A stretch of DNA of 64,000 nucleotides from positions 5,952,001-6,016,000 of the forward strand of contig NZ_CP083590.1 in NCBI RefSeq assembly GCF_020099395.1. Direction: 5' to 3'. Below the pieces are notes generated by a model. It was not told the DNA's origin, made no database searches, and saw only the letters and a list, made by a program, of their open reading frames with translations. Within the stretch, counting starts at the first letter, position 1. Each line of letters opens with the position of its first letter. Origin of the DNA: Streptomyces mobaraensis (GTDB lineage: Bacteria; Actinomycetota; Actinomycetes; Streptomycetales; Streptomycetaceae). Positions 51,468 to 60,257 of this stretch are shown piece by piece. Position numbers and translations under genes: made by a program.

Positions 51468-52790
51468 CTAGCGCATGCCCAGTCCGGCGCGAAGGACGAC
51501 ACGTGCGAGCTCTTCGTGGCAGATGTCGCTGTGGGCGCCGGCGGGCGGACCGCCGGTCCGGACGACCGCCGAGGCGTCGACGTTCACACAGCCGTCCGCC
51601 GGCATCCCGTCCCCCAGCGCCTCGGCCAGGGTGGTCGCCGGGCAGCCCGGCATGTCCCGGAGGCCGTCGTAGCCGAGGGCGCCCCAGCGGGTCAGGTCGA
51701 TGCCCAGCAGCGAGTCGGCGTCGCCGGCCAGCCGGGACGCGAGGGGGTAGAGGGTCCCCAGGGCGCTGTCGTGCGAGGAGTGGCAGCAGACGAGCGGGCC
51801 GTCGACCCGGTCGGCCATCCCCTCCAGGACGCCGCCCCGGCGGGGCGCGAACGGCAGCCGGGGCGAGAAGGCGTAATGCGAGAACGCGCCCTGGAGCAGG
51901 GTCAGCGACCGGACGCGGACGCCGTCGGGCAGACCGCCGAGCGCGAACGCGACCAGCCGGGCGCCGAAGCTGTGCCCGACCAGGTGCACGCGCGGCCCGC
52001 GCCCGGCCAGCTCGCCCGCCACCGGGCCGAGCCCCTGCCGTCCGACGAGACCGGCCCGCCGCTTCATCTCCCAGTAGGTGCCCTGCCGCAGCAGTTCGAG
52101 CGCGCCGCGCCAGACCCGGCCGAGGGCGCCGCCGAAGAGGCCGGGGGCCGGGGCGGCGCCGGTGGTCTCCAGCGCGTCCGCGAACCGGCCGCAGACCTCC
52201 ACCGCGCTCTCGGTGAACATGGCCGGGACCGTCGGTTCGGACGCGGTGTCCCGCGCCCACGCGTCGTCGGCGCTCCCGGCGCGCCCGCCCTCCCGGGGCC
52301 GGGGGCTGACCAGGGTGCGGACGAGACCGGTGAACTCCTCCAGCCGGGCCCGGTCCTCGGGCTGCCGCTCGGCCAGCTCCGCCAGCCTGCCGATCACCGC
52401 CTCCCGGCCGGGGAAGGCCAGGGCCAGCGCCTCCCGGGTGCCGGGCGGCAGGCCGGGCCCGTCGCCGGCCACGGTGAACAGGCCGGCCAGGAAGGGCGGC
52501 GCCTCATCGGTGAAGCGGAGGGAGGGCCAGATGACGCCGAGGTAGCCGACGCGCGGCGGGCCCGCGAGGGTGGTGGCAGCGGCGAGGAGGCTGGGGAAGG
52601 GGGTGAAGAAGCGGGTGTAGAGGGCGGTGGCCGTGGCGCGGGTGTTGTTCCAGCCGTGCGCGAAGATGACCAAGTCGGTGAGGTTTTGATCGGTGACGCC
52701 CTGGAGGAGGGCGTCCCGCTCGCCGGTGTCGACGCTTCCGTCCTTGCCGAAGGTCAGTTCCCAGTACGGCTGCACACTCATGTCCGCCAT
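51468..52790 (-). CDS. Alpha/beta-hydrolase-fold protein
   Basis: 440 residues with the hydrolase nucleophile elbow RVHLVGHSFGARLVAFAL, and an N-terminal LVIFAHGWNNTRA segment like the HG oxyanion motif of DUF900/esterase-like enzymes. A possible acid and His occur in CCHSSHDSALGTLYPLA. An insert of ~100 residues separates the first strand from the elbow. No signal peptide, so cytosolic. AGGGGG precedes the ATG (MADMSVQPYWELTFGKDGSV). Substrate unknown. It diverges from a TetR regulator that may control it. Confidence 0.8.
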   Translation of the reverse strand: MADMSVQPYWELTFGKDGSVDTGERDALLQGVTDQNLTDLVIFAHGWNNTRATATALYTRFFTPFPSLLAAATTLAGPPRVGYLGVIWPSLRFTDEAPPFLAGLFTVAGDGPGLPPGTREALALAFPGREAVIGRLAELAERQPEDRARLEEFTGLVRTLVSPRPREGGRAGSADDAWARDTASEPTVPAMFTESAVEVCGRFADALETTGAAPAPGLFGGALGRVWRGALELLRQGTYWEMKRRAGLVGRQGLGPVAGELAGRGPRVHLVGHSFGARLVAFALGGLPDGVRVRSLTLLQGAFSHYAFSPRLPFAPRRGGVLEGMADRVDGPLVCCHSSHDSALGTLYPLASRLAGDADSLLGIDLTRWGALGYDGLRDMPGCPATTLAEALGDGMPADGCVNVDASAVVRTGGPPAGAHSDICHEELARVVLRAGLGMR

Positions 52791-53022
52791 GGAGCCCCCT
52801 GTGCCGGTCCGGTGTGCGCGCATGGTCCTGCTGTCAAGGGGGGCTGTCCAGCCTTCTTGCGCCCGCTCCTGCGTTCGTCCGACGCTTTGTCGCCGTCAAC
52901 TCCCGGACCGGGCGGGGGTCCTGCCCGGAACGCTCGAACGCGTGAGTGGCAAGATCCCCCCGGGGGAGCCACGCCGCCCGGCGCGGCACATCAGCGACAC
53001 CAGGCACAAAGGGGTGGGAACG

Positions 53023-53658
53023 ATGAAGAGGCCGGAGAGAGCGGAGCGAAACGGGAGAACGGGACCGTACGGAACGTCGGTGTGCGCCGGGAGGCCGGTG
53101 CCGCAGCGGCTGCTGGCCGCCGCCACCCGGCTGTTCGCGGACCAGGGCTACGACCGGACCTCCGTCCAGGAGATCGTCGAGGCGGCCGGGGTCACCAAAG
53201 GCGCTCTGTACCACTACTTCGGGTCCAAGGACGACCTGCTGCATGAGATCTACGCCCGTGTCCTGCGCCAGCAGCAGGAACGGCTGGACGCCGTGGCGGA
53301 CCGGGACGCGCCGGTCGAGCAGCGGCTGCGCGACGCGGCGGCGGACGTGGCGGTGACCACCATCGAGAACCTGGACGACACGAAGATCTTCTTCCGGTCC
53401 ATGCACCAGCTCGGCCCCGAGCAGTACCGGCGGGTCAGGGCCGAACGCCGGCGCTACCACGAGCGGTTCCGGGCGCTCATCGAGGAGGGGCAGCGGACGG
53501 GGGTCTTCAACCGGGCGACCCCCGCCGACCTGGTGGTGGACTACCACTTCGGCTCGCTGCACCACCTCGGCAGCTGGTACCGCCCGGACGGGCCGCTGAC
53601 GCCGCGGGAGGTCGGCGACCACCTGGCCGACCTCCTGCTGCGGGCGCTCCGGCCGTAG
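53023..53658 (+). CDS. TetR/AcrR family regulator
   Basis: 211 residues. After a ~25-residue basic N-terminus, a canonical TetR helix-turn-helix follows (RLLAAATRLFADQGYDRTSVQEIVEAAGVTKGALYHYFGSKDDLL), then a helical ligand domain with LRQQQERLDAVADRD and HRxxGPEQYRRVRAERRRY, resembling the KstR2/TetR_C_33 group. The weak GGGG ribosome site fits ATG 53023. It is divergent from the hydrolase gene and convergent with the MBL-fold gene, whose end lies 30 bp away. Confidence 0.88.
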   Translation: MKRPERAERNGRTGPYGTSVCAGRPVPQRLLAAATRLFADQGYDRTSVQEIVEAAGVTKGALYHYFGSKDDLLHEIYARVLRQQQERLDAVADRDAPVEQRLRDAAADVAVTTIENLDDTKIFFRSMHQLGPEQYRRVRAERRRYHERFRALIEEGQRTGVFNRATPADLVVDYHFGSLHHLGSWYRPDGPLTPREVGDHLADLLLRALRP

Positions 53659-53688
53659 GACCGTACGAGGGGGGACGCGGCCGGGGTG

Positions 53689-54684
53689 TCACGCGTGGCA
53701 GGCCAGCGGCCGGCCGCCGTTCATCTCGGCCATGTCCCCCAGCACCTTCGGCAGATCGAGCGGCACGCCCAGCGGCAGCCCGTCGAGCTCCGCGTAGGCC
53801 CGGTGCAGGTTGCCGACCAGCCGCTCGCTCTCCTGGAGCGCCGCGAACTCGCCGAGGTCGGCCTCGCGCGCCACCTCCAGCGGGGTGCGCCCCGCCGCGT
53901 GCCCGGCGCGCGCCAGCTCCCCGACGTACCGGAAGTAGCGCTCCACCGTGTCGTACACGCCGGGGTCGGTCACCGGCCCGTGGCCGGGGACGACGGTCTC
54001 GGCGTCCAGGCCGCGCAGCACGTCCAGCGCGGCGAGCGAACCGCTGAGCGAGCCGAACGGGATGAACGGCGTCCCGCCGTTGAAGACCAGGTCGCCGGTG
54101 AACACGATCCGCCGCTCCGGCAGCCAGACGATGGTGTCGCCGACCGTGTGTGCCGGGCCGGGGTGGATCAGCCGCACCTCGGTGTCGCCGATGTGCATGG
54201 TGAGTTCGTCGGTGTACGTGAGGGTGGCCGGAGTGATCCGCACGTCGCCGTACTCGACCCAGGGCCAGATGGCGTGCAGCTGCGGCCCGACGGCCAGGGT
54301 CTGCTCGCGGCAGCCGGCGTGCCCGACGATCGTCGCCTCGGGGGCGAAGACGCAGTTGCCGTAGGTGTGGTCGCCGTGGTGGTGGGTGTTGACGACGAGG
54401 GAGGGCGCGGGGGCGCCGCTCGCGGCGACGGCGTCACGCAGCAGCTCCGCGCGGCGGACGGTCGGGGCGGTGTCGATCAGCAGGGTGCGGCCGCCGTCGG
54501 TGACGAAGCCCGCGTTGTTCAGGCACCAGCCGCCGTCGGGCTGGACGTAGGCGCTCACGCCGGGCGCCAGCGGCACGGTGTAGGGGGCGGGGACGGCGTC
54601 CGGGCCGGTGGGGGCGGCGTCCGCCGGTCCGGCGGACGGCTCGGCCCCCTGGGAGCCGGACAGGGGGGTGCTGGTGCTCGACAT
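53689..54684 (-). CDS. MBL-fold metallo-hydrolase
   Basis: 331 residues. After a disordered ~35-residue start, the metallo-beta-lactamase fold has NTHHHGDHTYGN (H-x-H-x-D-H), a third metal His in HPGPAHTVGDTIVWLP, the bridging Asp in VFTGDLVFNGG and a last His in VVPGHGPVTDPG. The C-terminal ~70 residues are a helical extension. The overall pattern matches the cyclase/quinoprotein-relay-like MBL hydrolases of Streptomyces. GAGAGG precedes the ATG. Substrate unknown. Confidence 0.9.
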   Translation of the reverse strand: MSSTSTPLSGSQGAEPSAGPADAAPTGPDAVPAPYTVPLAPGVSAYVQPDGGWCLNNAGFVTDGGRTLLIDTAPTVRRAELLRDAVAASGAPAPSLVVNTHHHGDHTYGNCVFAPEATIVGHAGCREQTLAVGPQLHAIWPWVEYGDVRITPATLTYTDELTMHIGDTEVRLIHPGPAHTVGDTIVWLPERRIVFTGDLVFNGGTPFIPFGSLSGSLAALDVLRGLDAETVVPGHGPVTDPGVYDTVERYFRYVGELARAGHAAGRTPLEVAREADLGEFAALQESERLVGNLHRAYAELDGLPLGVPLDLPKVLGDMAEMNGGRPLACHA

Positions 54685-54883
54685 CGTGCGCGCCTCTCCT
54701 CGGGGTGCGCCCGGCCCGCGCCGGGTGCGCGGAACCGGACCGGCCGTCAGAATACGGACGGCGGCGGCGATATGGGAGGGCGGGCTCCGCTCAGGGTGGG
54801 CGCCTGCTCGGGGCGGGCGTCCGCTCCCCCGGGTACCCGCTCAGCCCCGGCGCCCGTTCAGGCCCGGCGCTCCGGGGAGGGGC

Positions 54884-55321
54884 TCAGCCCCGGCGCCCCA
54901 GGCCGGTGCGCAGCCGCTCCAGCAGTCCGTGCAGGACGGCCCGCTCCTCGTCGTCGAAGGAGTCGAGGGCGTCGCCGGTGGCCCGCATCATCTCCTCCCG
55001 GACCCGGCGGATGGTCTCCTGGCCCTCCTCCGTGGCCACCACGTTCTTCACCCGGCGGTCGGAGGGGTCGGGCTCGCGGCGGACCAGGCCGCGTGCCTCC
55101 AGCCGGTCGACGATGCCGGTGACGTTCGACGCGTCGCAGACCAGCAGCGCGGCCAGGCCGCGCATCGGCACCGGGCCCTTGAGCTGGGCGAGCAGCTTGG
55201 CCTGGACGCCGGTGAGGCCCTGCCGGGCGGCGGAGGCCGTGAAGTCCTGCCACTGGGCGGTGCCGAGGGCCGCCACGAGTTCCAGGAGCTCGGACTTGCT
55301 GGGGGAGGTCGGGGCGGTCAT
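54884..55321 (-). CDS. MarR-family regulator
   Basis: 145 residues with the MarR winged helix: GLTGVQAKLLAQLKGPVPMRGLAALLVCDASNVTGIVDRLEARGLV followed by the wing REPDPSDRRVKNVVATEEG. Flanking helices form the dimer. It diverges from the MFS transporter gene. The short gap holds two identical 19-bp repeats with inverted symmetry that are good operator candidates. It would repress the transporter and the following oxidoreductase, and be relieved by an aromatic ligand. The single Cys in LLVCDASN is at the recognition helix and might give redox sensing. Confidence 0.92.
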   Translation of the reverse strand: MTAPTSPSKSELLELVAALGTAQWQDFTASAARQGLTGVQAKLLAQLKGPVPMRGLAALLVCDASNVTGIVDRLEARGLVRREPDPSDRRVKNVVATEEGQETIRRVREEMMRATGDALDSFDDEERAVLHGLLERLRTGLGRRG

Positions 55322-55363
55322 GGCGGCCAGTCTACTGAAGAGCTTGATGGCCTAAACCATTAA

Positions 55364-55422
55364 CTTGACGACCTCAAGCATCGGGCCTACCGTTACCCAG
55401 TTGCTTGACGACCTCAAGCATC
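55364..55422. promoter_or_regulatory. Duplicated MarR operator-like repeats
   Basis: CTTGACGACCTCAAGCATC occurs exactly at 55364-55382 and 55404-55422, 40 bp apart. Each contains the inverted repeat CTTGA-N5-TCAAG. A related half-site GCTTGATGGCC lies at 55341-55351. The sites sit between the divergent marR and MFS starts, on one DNA face given four helical turns between them. Confidence 0.85.
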
Positions 55423-55488
55423 AATGTCATGAAGCATGAACGTCGTGAAGCATCGAAGTCCCGCAGCAGACGGAGGAACGAACCGGCC

Positions 55489-57000
55489 ATGACCACACCA
55501 GTGCCCGCCACCCCGGCCCGGCAGCGGAGCGAGACCGTCGTCGTCTTCGCCCTGAGCCTGGCCGCCATGGTGGTCTCGATGATGCAGACCCTGGTGGTGC
55601 CGATCCTCGGCCTGATCCAGAGCGATCTGGAGACGACCCCGGCCAACGTCAGCTGGGTCACCACCGCGACCCTGCTCTCCGCCGCGGTCTTCACCCCGCT
55701 GCTCGGCCGCTTCGGCGACCAGCACGGCAAGAAGCAGACGCTCGTCGGCGTCCTCGTCGTCATGGTGGCCGGTTCCGTGCTGGCCGCCACCACCCACTCG
55801 CTGCTCTGGCTGATCGTCGGCCGGGTGCTCCAGGGCGCCGCCACCGCGATCTTCCCGCTGGCCCTGTCCGTCCTCCGCGAGGAGATCCGCCCGGCCCGGC
55901 TGCCCGGTGCGATGGCCCTGGTCAGCGGCACCCTGGCGTTCGGCAGCGGCCTCGCCCTGGTCGCCGTCGGCCTGCTCACCTCCGGTGACCACCCCGACTA
56001 CCGCAGCGCCTTCTGGCTGGCCACCGGCCTCGCCGCGCTGGCCCTGATCGCCGTCGCCGCCCTCGTCCCCGCCACCCGTGAGACCACCGGCGGCCGGACG
56101 GACGTCCTCGGCGCCCTCACCCTGGCCGCCACCCTCGTCCTGCTCCTGCTGCCCGTCTCGCAGGGCCACGAGTGGGGCTGGTCCTCGGCCCGCACCCTCG
56201 GCTGCTTCGCCGGCGCGGTGATCATGGCCGCGGTGTGGACGCTCGTCGAGCGGAAGGTCAAGGAGCCGCTGGTCGACATGCGGATGTTCGCCCACCGGCC
56301 GGTGCTCTTCGCCAACCTCGCCGGGCTGCTCGTCGGCTTTGGCTCGTTCGCCCTGTTCATCGGCGTCTCGTACCTCGTCCAGATGCCGTCCGGGCTCACC
56401 GGCTACGGCTTCGACGCCAGCATCCTGCGGGCCTCCGTCGAGTTCCTGCTCCCCGGCACCCTCGTCTCGCTGCTCGCCGCGCCCGTCGGCGGCAAGCTGG
56501 TCCGGCAGCACGGCCCCCGGCCGGTGCTCTACCTGGCCTCGCTCGCCGGCGCCCTGGGCTTCGCCTGGCTCGCCGTCGACCACGACCACGCGTTCTCCGT
56601 GATCGCCGGCGGGATGCTGGTCGGCGCCGGCATCAGCTTCGGCTACGCGGCCATGCCCGCCGTGATCGTCGGCAGCGTGCCGCCCCACCAGACCGGCATC
56701 GCCAACGGCATCAACTCCATCTCCCGCTCCACCGGCAGCGCCATCGGCAGCGCCATGGTCACCACCGTGCTCGCCTCCAAGAGCGTCGAGCACCTGCCGC
56801 CCGGCCTGCCCAAGCTGCCGGCCGAGAGCCAGTTCACCCTGACCTTCGTGCTCGCCGCCGCCGCGTTCGTGCTGGTCTCCCTGGTCGCCGCGCTCGGACT
56901 GCGGACGATTCACACCCTGCGGTCCACTGCGGTGGCGGGCTCCGCCCCGGCGGCGGACGCTGAAACGGCAGGCGCTGGAACGGCAGACGCCACGCGCTGA
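55489..57000 (+). CDS. MFS drug-efflux transporter, DHA2 family
   Basis: 503 residues with ~14 membrane helices. Motif A is LLGRFGDQHGKKQTLVGVLV and motif C-like residues occur in VSGTLAFGSGLALVAVGLL; SRSTGSAIGSAMVTTVL ends the domain. ATG 55489 follows GGAGGA (11 bases), with upstream in-frame ATGs excluded because they overlap the operators. It would export a compound sensed by the MarR protein. The oxidoreductase gene 57 bp downstream is probably co-transcribed, a pairing seen in quinone or phenolic resistance modules. The leader between them has GAGGACCC repeats. Confidence 0.92.
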   Translation: MTTPVPATPARQRSETVVVFALSLAAMVVSMMQTLVVPILGLIQSDLETTPANVSWVTTATLLSAAVFTPLLGRFGDQHGKKQTLVGVLVVMVAGSVLAATTHSLLWLIVGRVLQGAATAIFPLALSVLREEIRPARLPGAMALVSGTLAFGSGLALVAVGLLTSGDHPDYRSAFWLATGLAALALIAVAALVPATRETTGGRTDVLGALTLAATLVLLLLPVSQGHEWGWSSARTLGCFAGAVIMAAVWTLVERKVKEPLVDMRMFAHRPVLFANLAGLLVGFGSFALFIGVSYLVQMPSGLTGYGFDASILRASVEFLLPGTLVSLLAAPVGGKLVRQHGPRPVLYLASLAGALGFAWLAVDHDHAFSVIAGGMLVGAGISFGYAAMPAVIVGSVPPHQTGIANGINSISRSTGSAIGSAMVTTVLASKSVEHLPPGLPKLPAESQFTLTFVLAAAAFVLVSLVAALGLRTIHTLRSTAVAGSAPAADAETAGAGTADATR

Positions 57001-57056
57001 GACCCGCCCGCCGACCTGAGGACCCTGAGGACCCAGAGGACCCGAGGAGCATCACC

Positions 57057-57977
57057 ATGAAGGCTGTCAGCTACCGCGCCTACGGCGGACCCGAGGTCCT
57101 GGAGTACGGCGAGGTCCCCGAACCCAAGGTCGGCCCGGACTCCGTGCTCATCGGGGTCAGGGCGGCGGCCGTCAACCCGGTCGACTGGAAGGCCCAGGCC
57201 GGCTACCTCGACGGGCAGCTCGACGCGGTCTTCCCGGTCGTCCCCGGCTGGGACGTGTCCGGGATCGTCGTCCGGCTCGGCGCGGACACCCCCGAGTTCC
57301 AGGTCGGCGACGAGGTCATGGGCTACGTCCGGGAGGACTTCCTCTCCCGCGGCACCTACGCCGAGTTCGTCGCCGCGCCGGTGCGCACCCTGGCCCGCAA
57401 ACCGGCCGGCATCTCGTTCGAGCAGGCGGCGGGGCTGCCGCTGGCCGGCCTCACCGCCTACCAGGCGCTGCGGGCCGCCCGCGTCGGCCCCGACGACACC
57501 GTCCTCATCCACGCGGCGGCGGGCGGCGTCGGCTCCCTCGCCGTCCAGCTCGCCCGGAACACCGGCGCCCGCGTGATCGGCACGGCGAGCGAGCGCAACC
57601 ACGCCTACCTGAGCTCGCTCGGCGCCGAGCCCGTCACCTACGGCGACGGCCTCGTCGACCGCTTCCGCGCACTCGCCCCGGAGGGCGCCTCCGTCGTCCT
57701 CGACTTCGTCGGGGGCGGCGTCATCAAGACGTCCTCCCGCATCACCGTCCCCGGCGCCCGCCTCGTCTCGATCGCCGACCCCGCCGTGACGGAGATGGGC
57801 GGCCGGCTCCTCTGGGTCCGCCCCGACGCGGCCGACCTGGCGGCGCTGGGGCATCTGGCGGAGCGGGGGCGGCTGTGCGTGGAGGTGGCCGAGGTGTTCC
57901 CGCTGGAGCGGGCCGCCGAGGCGCAGCGGAGGAGTGCGGAGGGGCATACGCGGGGGAAGCTGGTGATCGTGCCGTAG
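57057..57977 (+). CDS. NADPH quinone oxidoreductase (zeta-crystallin-like MDR)
   Basis: 306 residues without zinc ligands, typical of quinone oxidoreductases: AVSYRAYGGPEVLEYGEVP, AAAVNPVDWKAQAGYLDG, PGWDVSGIVVRLG, DEVMGYVR, and the NADPH-binding AAAGGVGSLAVQLARNTGARVIGTAS. It reduces quinones or enones in the cytosol. It follows the MFS transporter in an apparent MarR-controlled operon, suggesting detoxification plus efflux of a quinone-like compound. GAGGAG lies upstream of the ATG. The dispersed hairpin module starts 21 bp after the stop. Confidence 0.93.
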   Translation: MKAVSYRAYGGPEVLEYGEVPEPKVGPDSVLIGVRAAAVNPVDWKAQAGYLDGQLDAVFPVVPGWDVSGIVVRLGADTPEFQVGDEVMGYVREDFLSRGTYAEFVAAPVRTLARKPAGISFEQAAGLPLAGLTAYQALRAARVGPDDTVLIHAAAGGVGSLAVQLARNTGARVIGTASERNHAYLSSLGAEPVTYGDGLVDRFRALAPEGASVVLDFVGGGVIKTSSRITVPGARLVSIADPAVTEMGGRLLWVRPDAADLAALGHLAERGRLCVEVAEVFPLERAAEAQRRSAEGHTRGKLVIVP

Positions 57978-58475
57978 GGGCGCCTGCGGCGGGCCGGTGC
58001 CCCGGTCCCGCCCCCTTCGCCGCTTCCTGGGGCTGCCGCCCCAGCCCCCGCTTGTCGCGGCTTCGCCGCTGATGGGGATCAGCGAATTTCCCCGGGGCTA
58101 CTCGGGTTCCCCACTTGCTTCAGCGGTCAACTGGCTACCGGGGCCGCCCGGTCGATGAGTGTGCGGGCCGTGCCGACCGGTCAAGGGCGCCTACGGCGTC
58201 GCTACGCGATGAGCTGCGCTCACCCTGGACAGTTCGGCTCGGCCCTGGTGCTGGCTGGCTATCGGGCGGCCCCTCCACTGTGGCGTCCGGCTGCAGGTCG
58301 GCCGACGCGGGTGGGGAACCACAGCGAGCAGGTCTGTCCCATACCCCGAGCAGGGGGTGGGGAAATTCAAAAGCCCTATCACCGCTCGTCCTCAAACGCC
58401 GGACGGGCTGAATGGTGCGCCCGGATGCACTAACCAGCTCGTCCGGCCTTGAGGACAACCGCGCGGAGCGCGGTT
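57978..58475. other. 498-bp gap between convergent genes with inverted hairpin modules
   Basis: The gap is framed by two inverted copies of the gene-end module (57998-58069 rightward, 58457-58528 leftward) and contains the CGTCCTCAAACGCCGGACGG element at 58387-58411. Between them is no supported gene. This is probably a bidirectional terminator region. Confidence 0.6.
57998..58069 (+). repeat. Dispersed gene-end hairpin module, rightward copy
   Basis: TGCCCCGGTCCCGCCC plus CCTTCGCCGCTTC (57998-58026), a GGGGCTGCCGCCCC hairpin and GTCGCGGCTTCGCCGC (58054-58069). It resembles the module after ctaD. Confidence 0.6.
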
Positions 58476-58528
58476 TCAGGGGGTCCGGTGCCCTCCCCGG
58501 GAAACGGTGAAAGGGCGGGACCGGGGCA
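58457..58528 (-). repeat. Dispersed gene-end hairpin module, leftward copy
   Basis: AACCGCGCGGAGCGCGGTT (58457-58475) and the reverse complement of TGCCCCGGTCCC-GCCC-TTTCACCGTTTC (58501-58528, 27 of 28 identical to the copy at 46265). It overlaps the 3' end of the XRE regulator gene. Confidence 0.65.
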
Positions 58529-59363
58529 CACCCCCTACCACCCCGAGCAGCTCCAACTTCCCCGCACTGTCCGTCCCCACCGCCGGCGTGAACCACAGCA
58601 ACCGCTGCCGCCCGTCCTCACTGCACAGGTTGAGACAGTTGACCTCCACCACCCCGAGCGCGGGGTGATGAATACGCTTCCGGTCCGCCCGGCGGACCCC
58701 GACCTCATGCCGGGCCCACAGCGCGGCGAACTCAGGTGATCTGGTGTTCAGTTCGGCGATCAGGGTGCGAGCCTCGGGATCCTTCGCGTCACGGCGGGCC
58801 GCCGCGGCCCGCAGGTCGGCGACGAACGACCGTGACTGCGCATCATGATCAGCCTCGGGATAGAGCCGCCGCGCCCCGGGGTCCGTGAACCACCGGTACA
58901 CGAAACTCGCCTCCCTGCCCCGGAACCCGGACTGATCGCCGAGCAGGGCGACGGCAAGCGGATTCTGTACGAGCGTGACGTGCAGATCGGTGATGACCTG
59001 CGCCGGAGTCGACGTCAGCCGGGTGAGCAGATCCGTCATCCCGGGGTGCACATGCGACCGGGGTCCGCCCGGCGCGGGCAGCGGACGGCCGGCGAGGCGG
59101 TACAGGTAGTCGCGCTCGTCCGACGTCAGCCGCAGCGCCCGGGCCAGAGCGGCGAGCATCTGTTCCGAGGGCTGCGAACCCGCGCCCCGTTCGATCTCGT
59201 TGTAGTAGTCGACCGAGGCGCCCGCGAGCTGCGCGACCTCGTCGCGGCGCAGCCCCGACACGCGACGCCGCGGGCCCGCGACGAGGCCGACGTCCTCCGG
59301 GCGGATGCGCTCGCGCCGCGAGCGGAGGAAAGCGCCGAGTTCGGTGTACTTCGGGGAAACCAC
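58476..59363 (-). CDS. XRE-family regulator with MmyB-like ligand domain
   Basis: 295 residues. The N-terminal helix-turn-helix (ELGAFLRSRRERIRPEDVGL, GLRRDEVAQLAGASVDYYNEIERG) is followed by the MmyB-like domain (YLYRLAGRP, PAQVITDLHVTLVQNPLAVALLGD, NxxRxxF-like ASFVYRWFTDPGARRLYPEADH, HHPALGVVEVNCLNL). Such regulators commonly sit divergent to an SDR gene they control, as here. The GTG at 59363 is chosen from the family start. The last ~17 residues (VPRSRPFTVSRGGHRTP) are encoded by the dispersed repeat, implying that the original stop was replaced by repeat DNA. Confidence 0.9.
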   Translation of the reverse strand: MVSPKYTELGAFLRSRRERIRPEDVGLVAGPRRRVSGLRRDEVAQLAGASVDYYNEIERGAGSQPSEQMLAALARALRLTSDERDYLYRLAGRPLPAPGGPRSHVHPGMTDLLTRLTSTPAQVITDLHVTLVQNPLAVALLGDQSGFRGREASFVYRWFTDPGARRLYPEADHDAQSRSFVADLRAAAARRDAKDPEARTLIAELNTRSPEFAALWARHEVGVRRADRKRIHHPALGVVEVNCLNLCSEDGRQRLLWFTPAVGTDSAGKLELLGVVGGVPRSRPFTVSRGGHRTP

Positions 59364-59460
59364 CCGTCCAGTCTGCGCGATGACGACCGGCCGGCGGGCC
59401 GCCGAGACAGGGGATGACATCCCCTGGCACGGCCACCGCGCACATCGCACCGTAGAAGAC

Positions 59461-60219
59461 ATGAACCCCACCGACACTGCCACCGACACACCCCGCCGGG
59501 TCGCCGTCGTCACCGGCGGCTCGCGCGGCATCGGACGCGCCGTCGCCGAGCGCCTGGCCCGCGAGGGCCTGACCGTGGCCGTCAACTACGCGAGCGACTC
59601 CGCCTCCGCACGGGAAACGGTGCGGGCGATCACCGAGGCCGGCGGCCGGGCGATCGCGCTCCGGGCCGACGTCGCCGACGAACACGCCGTCACCACCGTC
59701 TTCGACCGGGTGCGGGACGAGTTCGGCGGCGTGGACGTCGTCGTGCACTGCGCCGCGCGGCTGGCCCTGTCGCCGATCGCCGACCTCGACCTGAGCGCGC
59801 TCGACGCCATGCACCGCACCAACATCCGCGGCACGTTCGTCGTCGCCCAGCAGGCCGCCCGCCGACTGCGCGCGGGCGGTTCCTTCGTCGCCTTCTCGAC
59901 CTCCGTCGTCGCCACCCAGTCCCCCTCCTACGGCGCCTACGCCGCGAGCAAGGGCGCCGTCGAGGCGATGACCCTGATCCTCGCGCGCGAGCTGCGCGGC
60001 CGGGACGTCACCGTCAACACCGTCGCTCCCGGTGCCACGGCGACCGACATGTTCCTGGACGGCAAGACGGACGAGCAGATCGAGACGCTGGCGAAGGCCC
60101 CCGCGCTGGAACGCCTGGGAACGCCGGCCGACATCGCCCACGTGGTCGCCTTCCTCACCAGCCCCGAGGGCCACTGGGTCAACGGCCAGATCCTGCGGGC
60201 CAACGGCGGCCTGGCCTGA
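59461..60219 (+). CDS. Short-chain dehydrogenase/reductase
   Basis: 252 residues, classical SDR: cofactor motif VVTGGSRGIGRAVAERLA, NxAG-like VHCAARLAL, catalytic Ser in FVAFSTSVVATQ and YxxxK in YGAYAASKGAVE, and C-terminal GHWVNGQILRANGG. The Arg after the Gly motif and Asn-Tyr at the end of beta2 suggest NADP. Divergent from the MmyB-type regulator with ~100 bp between starts, so it is a probable target. The tautomerase-like gene 38 bp downstream is co-transcribed. Confidence 0.93.
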   Translation: MNPTDTATDTPRRVAVVTGGSRGIGRAVAERLAREGLTVAVNYASDSASARETVRAITEAGGRAIALRADVADEHAVTTVFDRVRDEFGGVDVVVHCAARLALSPIADLDLSALDAMHRTNIRGTFVVAQQAARRLRAGGSFVAFSTSVVATQSPSYGAYAASKGAVEAMTLILARELRGRDVTVNTVAPGATATDMFLDGKTDEQIETLAKAPALERLGTPADIAHVVAFLTSPEGHWVNGQILRANGGLA

Positions 60220-60257
60220 CGACGGCGACCACCCCCACCTGAAAGGAACACCCCGAC

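Noticed and set aside
55364..55422. Repeats considered as SoxR boxes
   Set aside because: They share CCTCAAG with SoxR sites but lack the 18-bp CCTCAAGTnnACTTGAGG symmetry; symmetry and position fit the adjacent MarR better.
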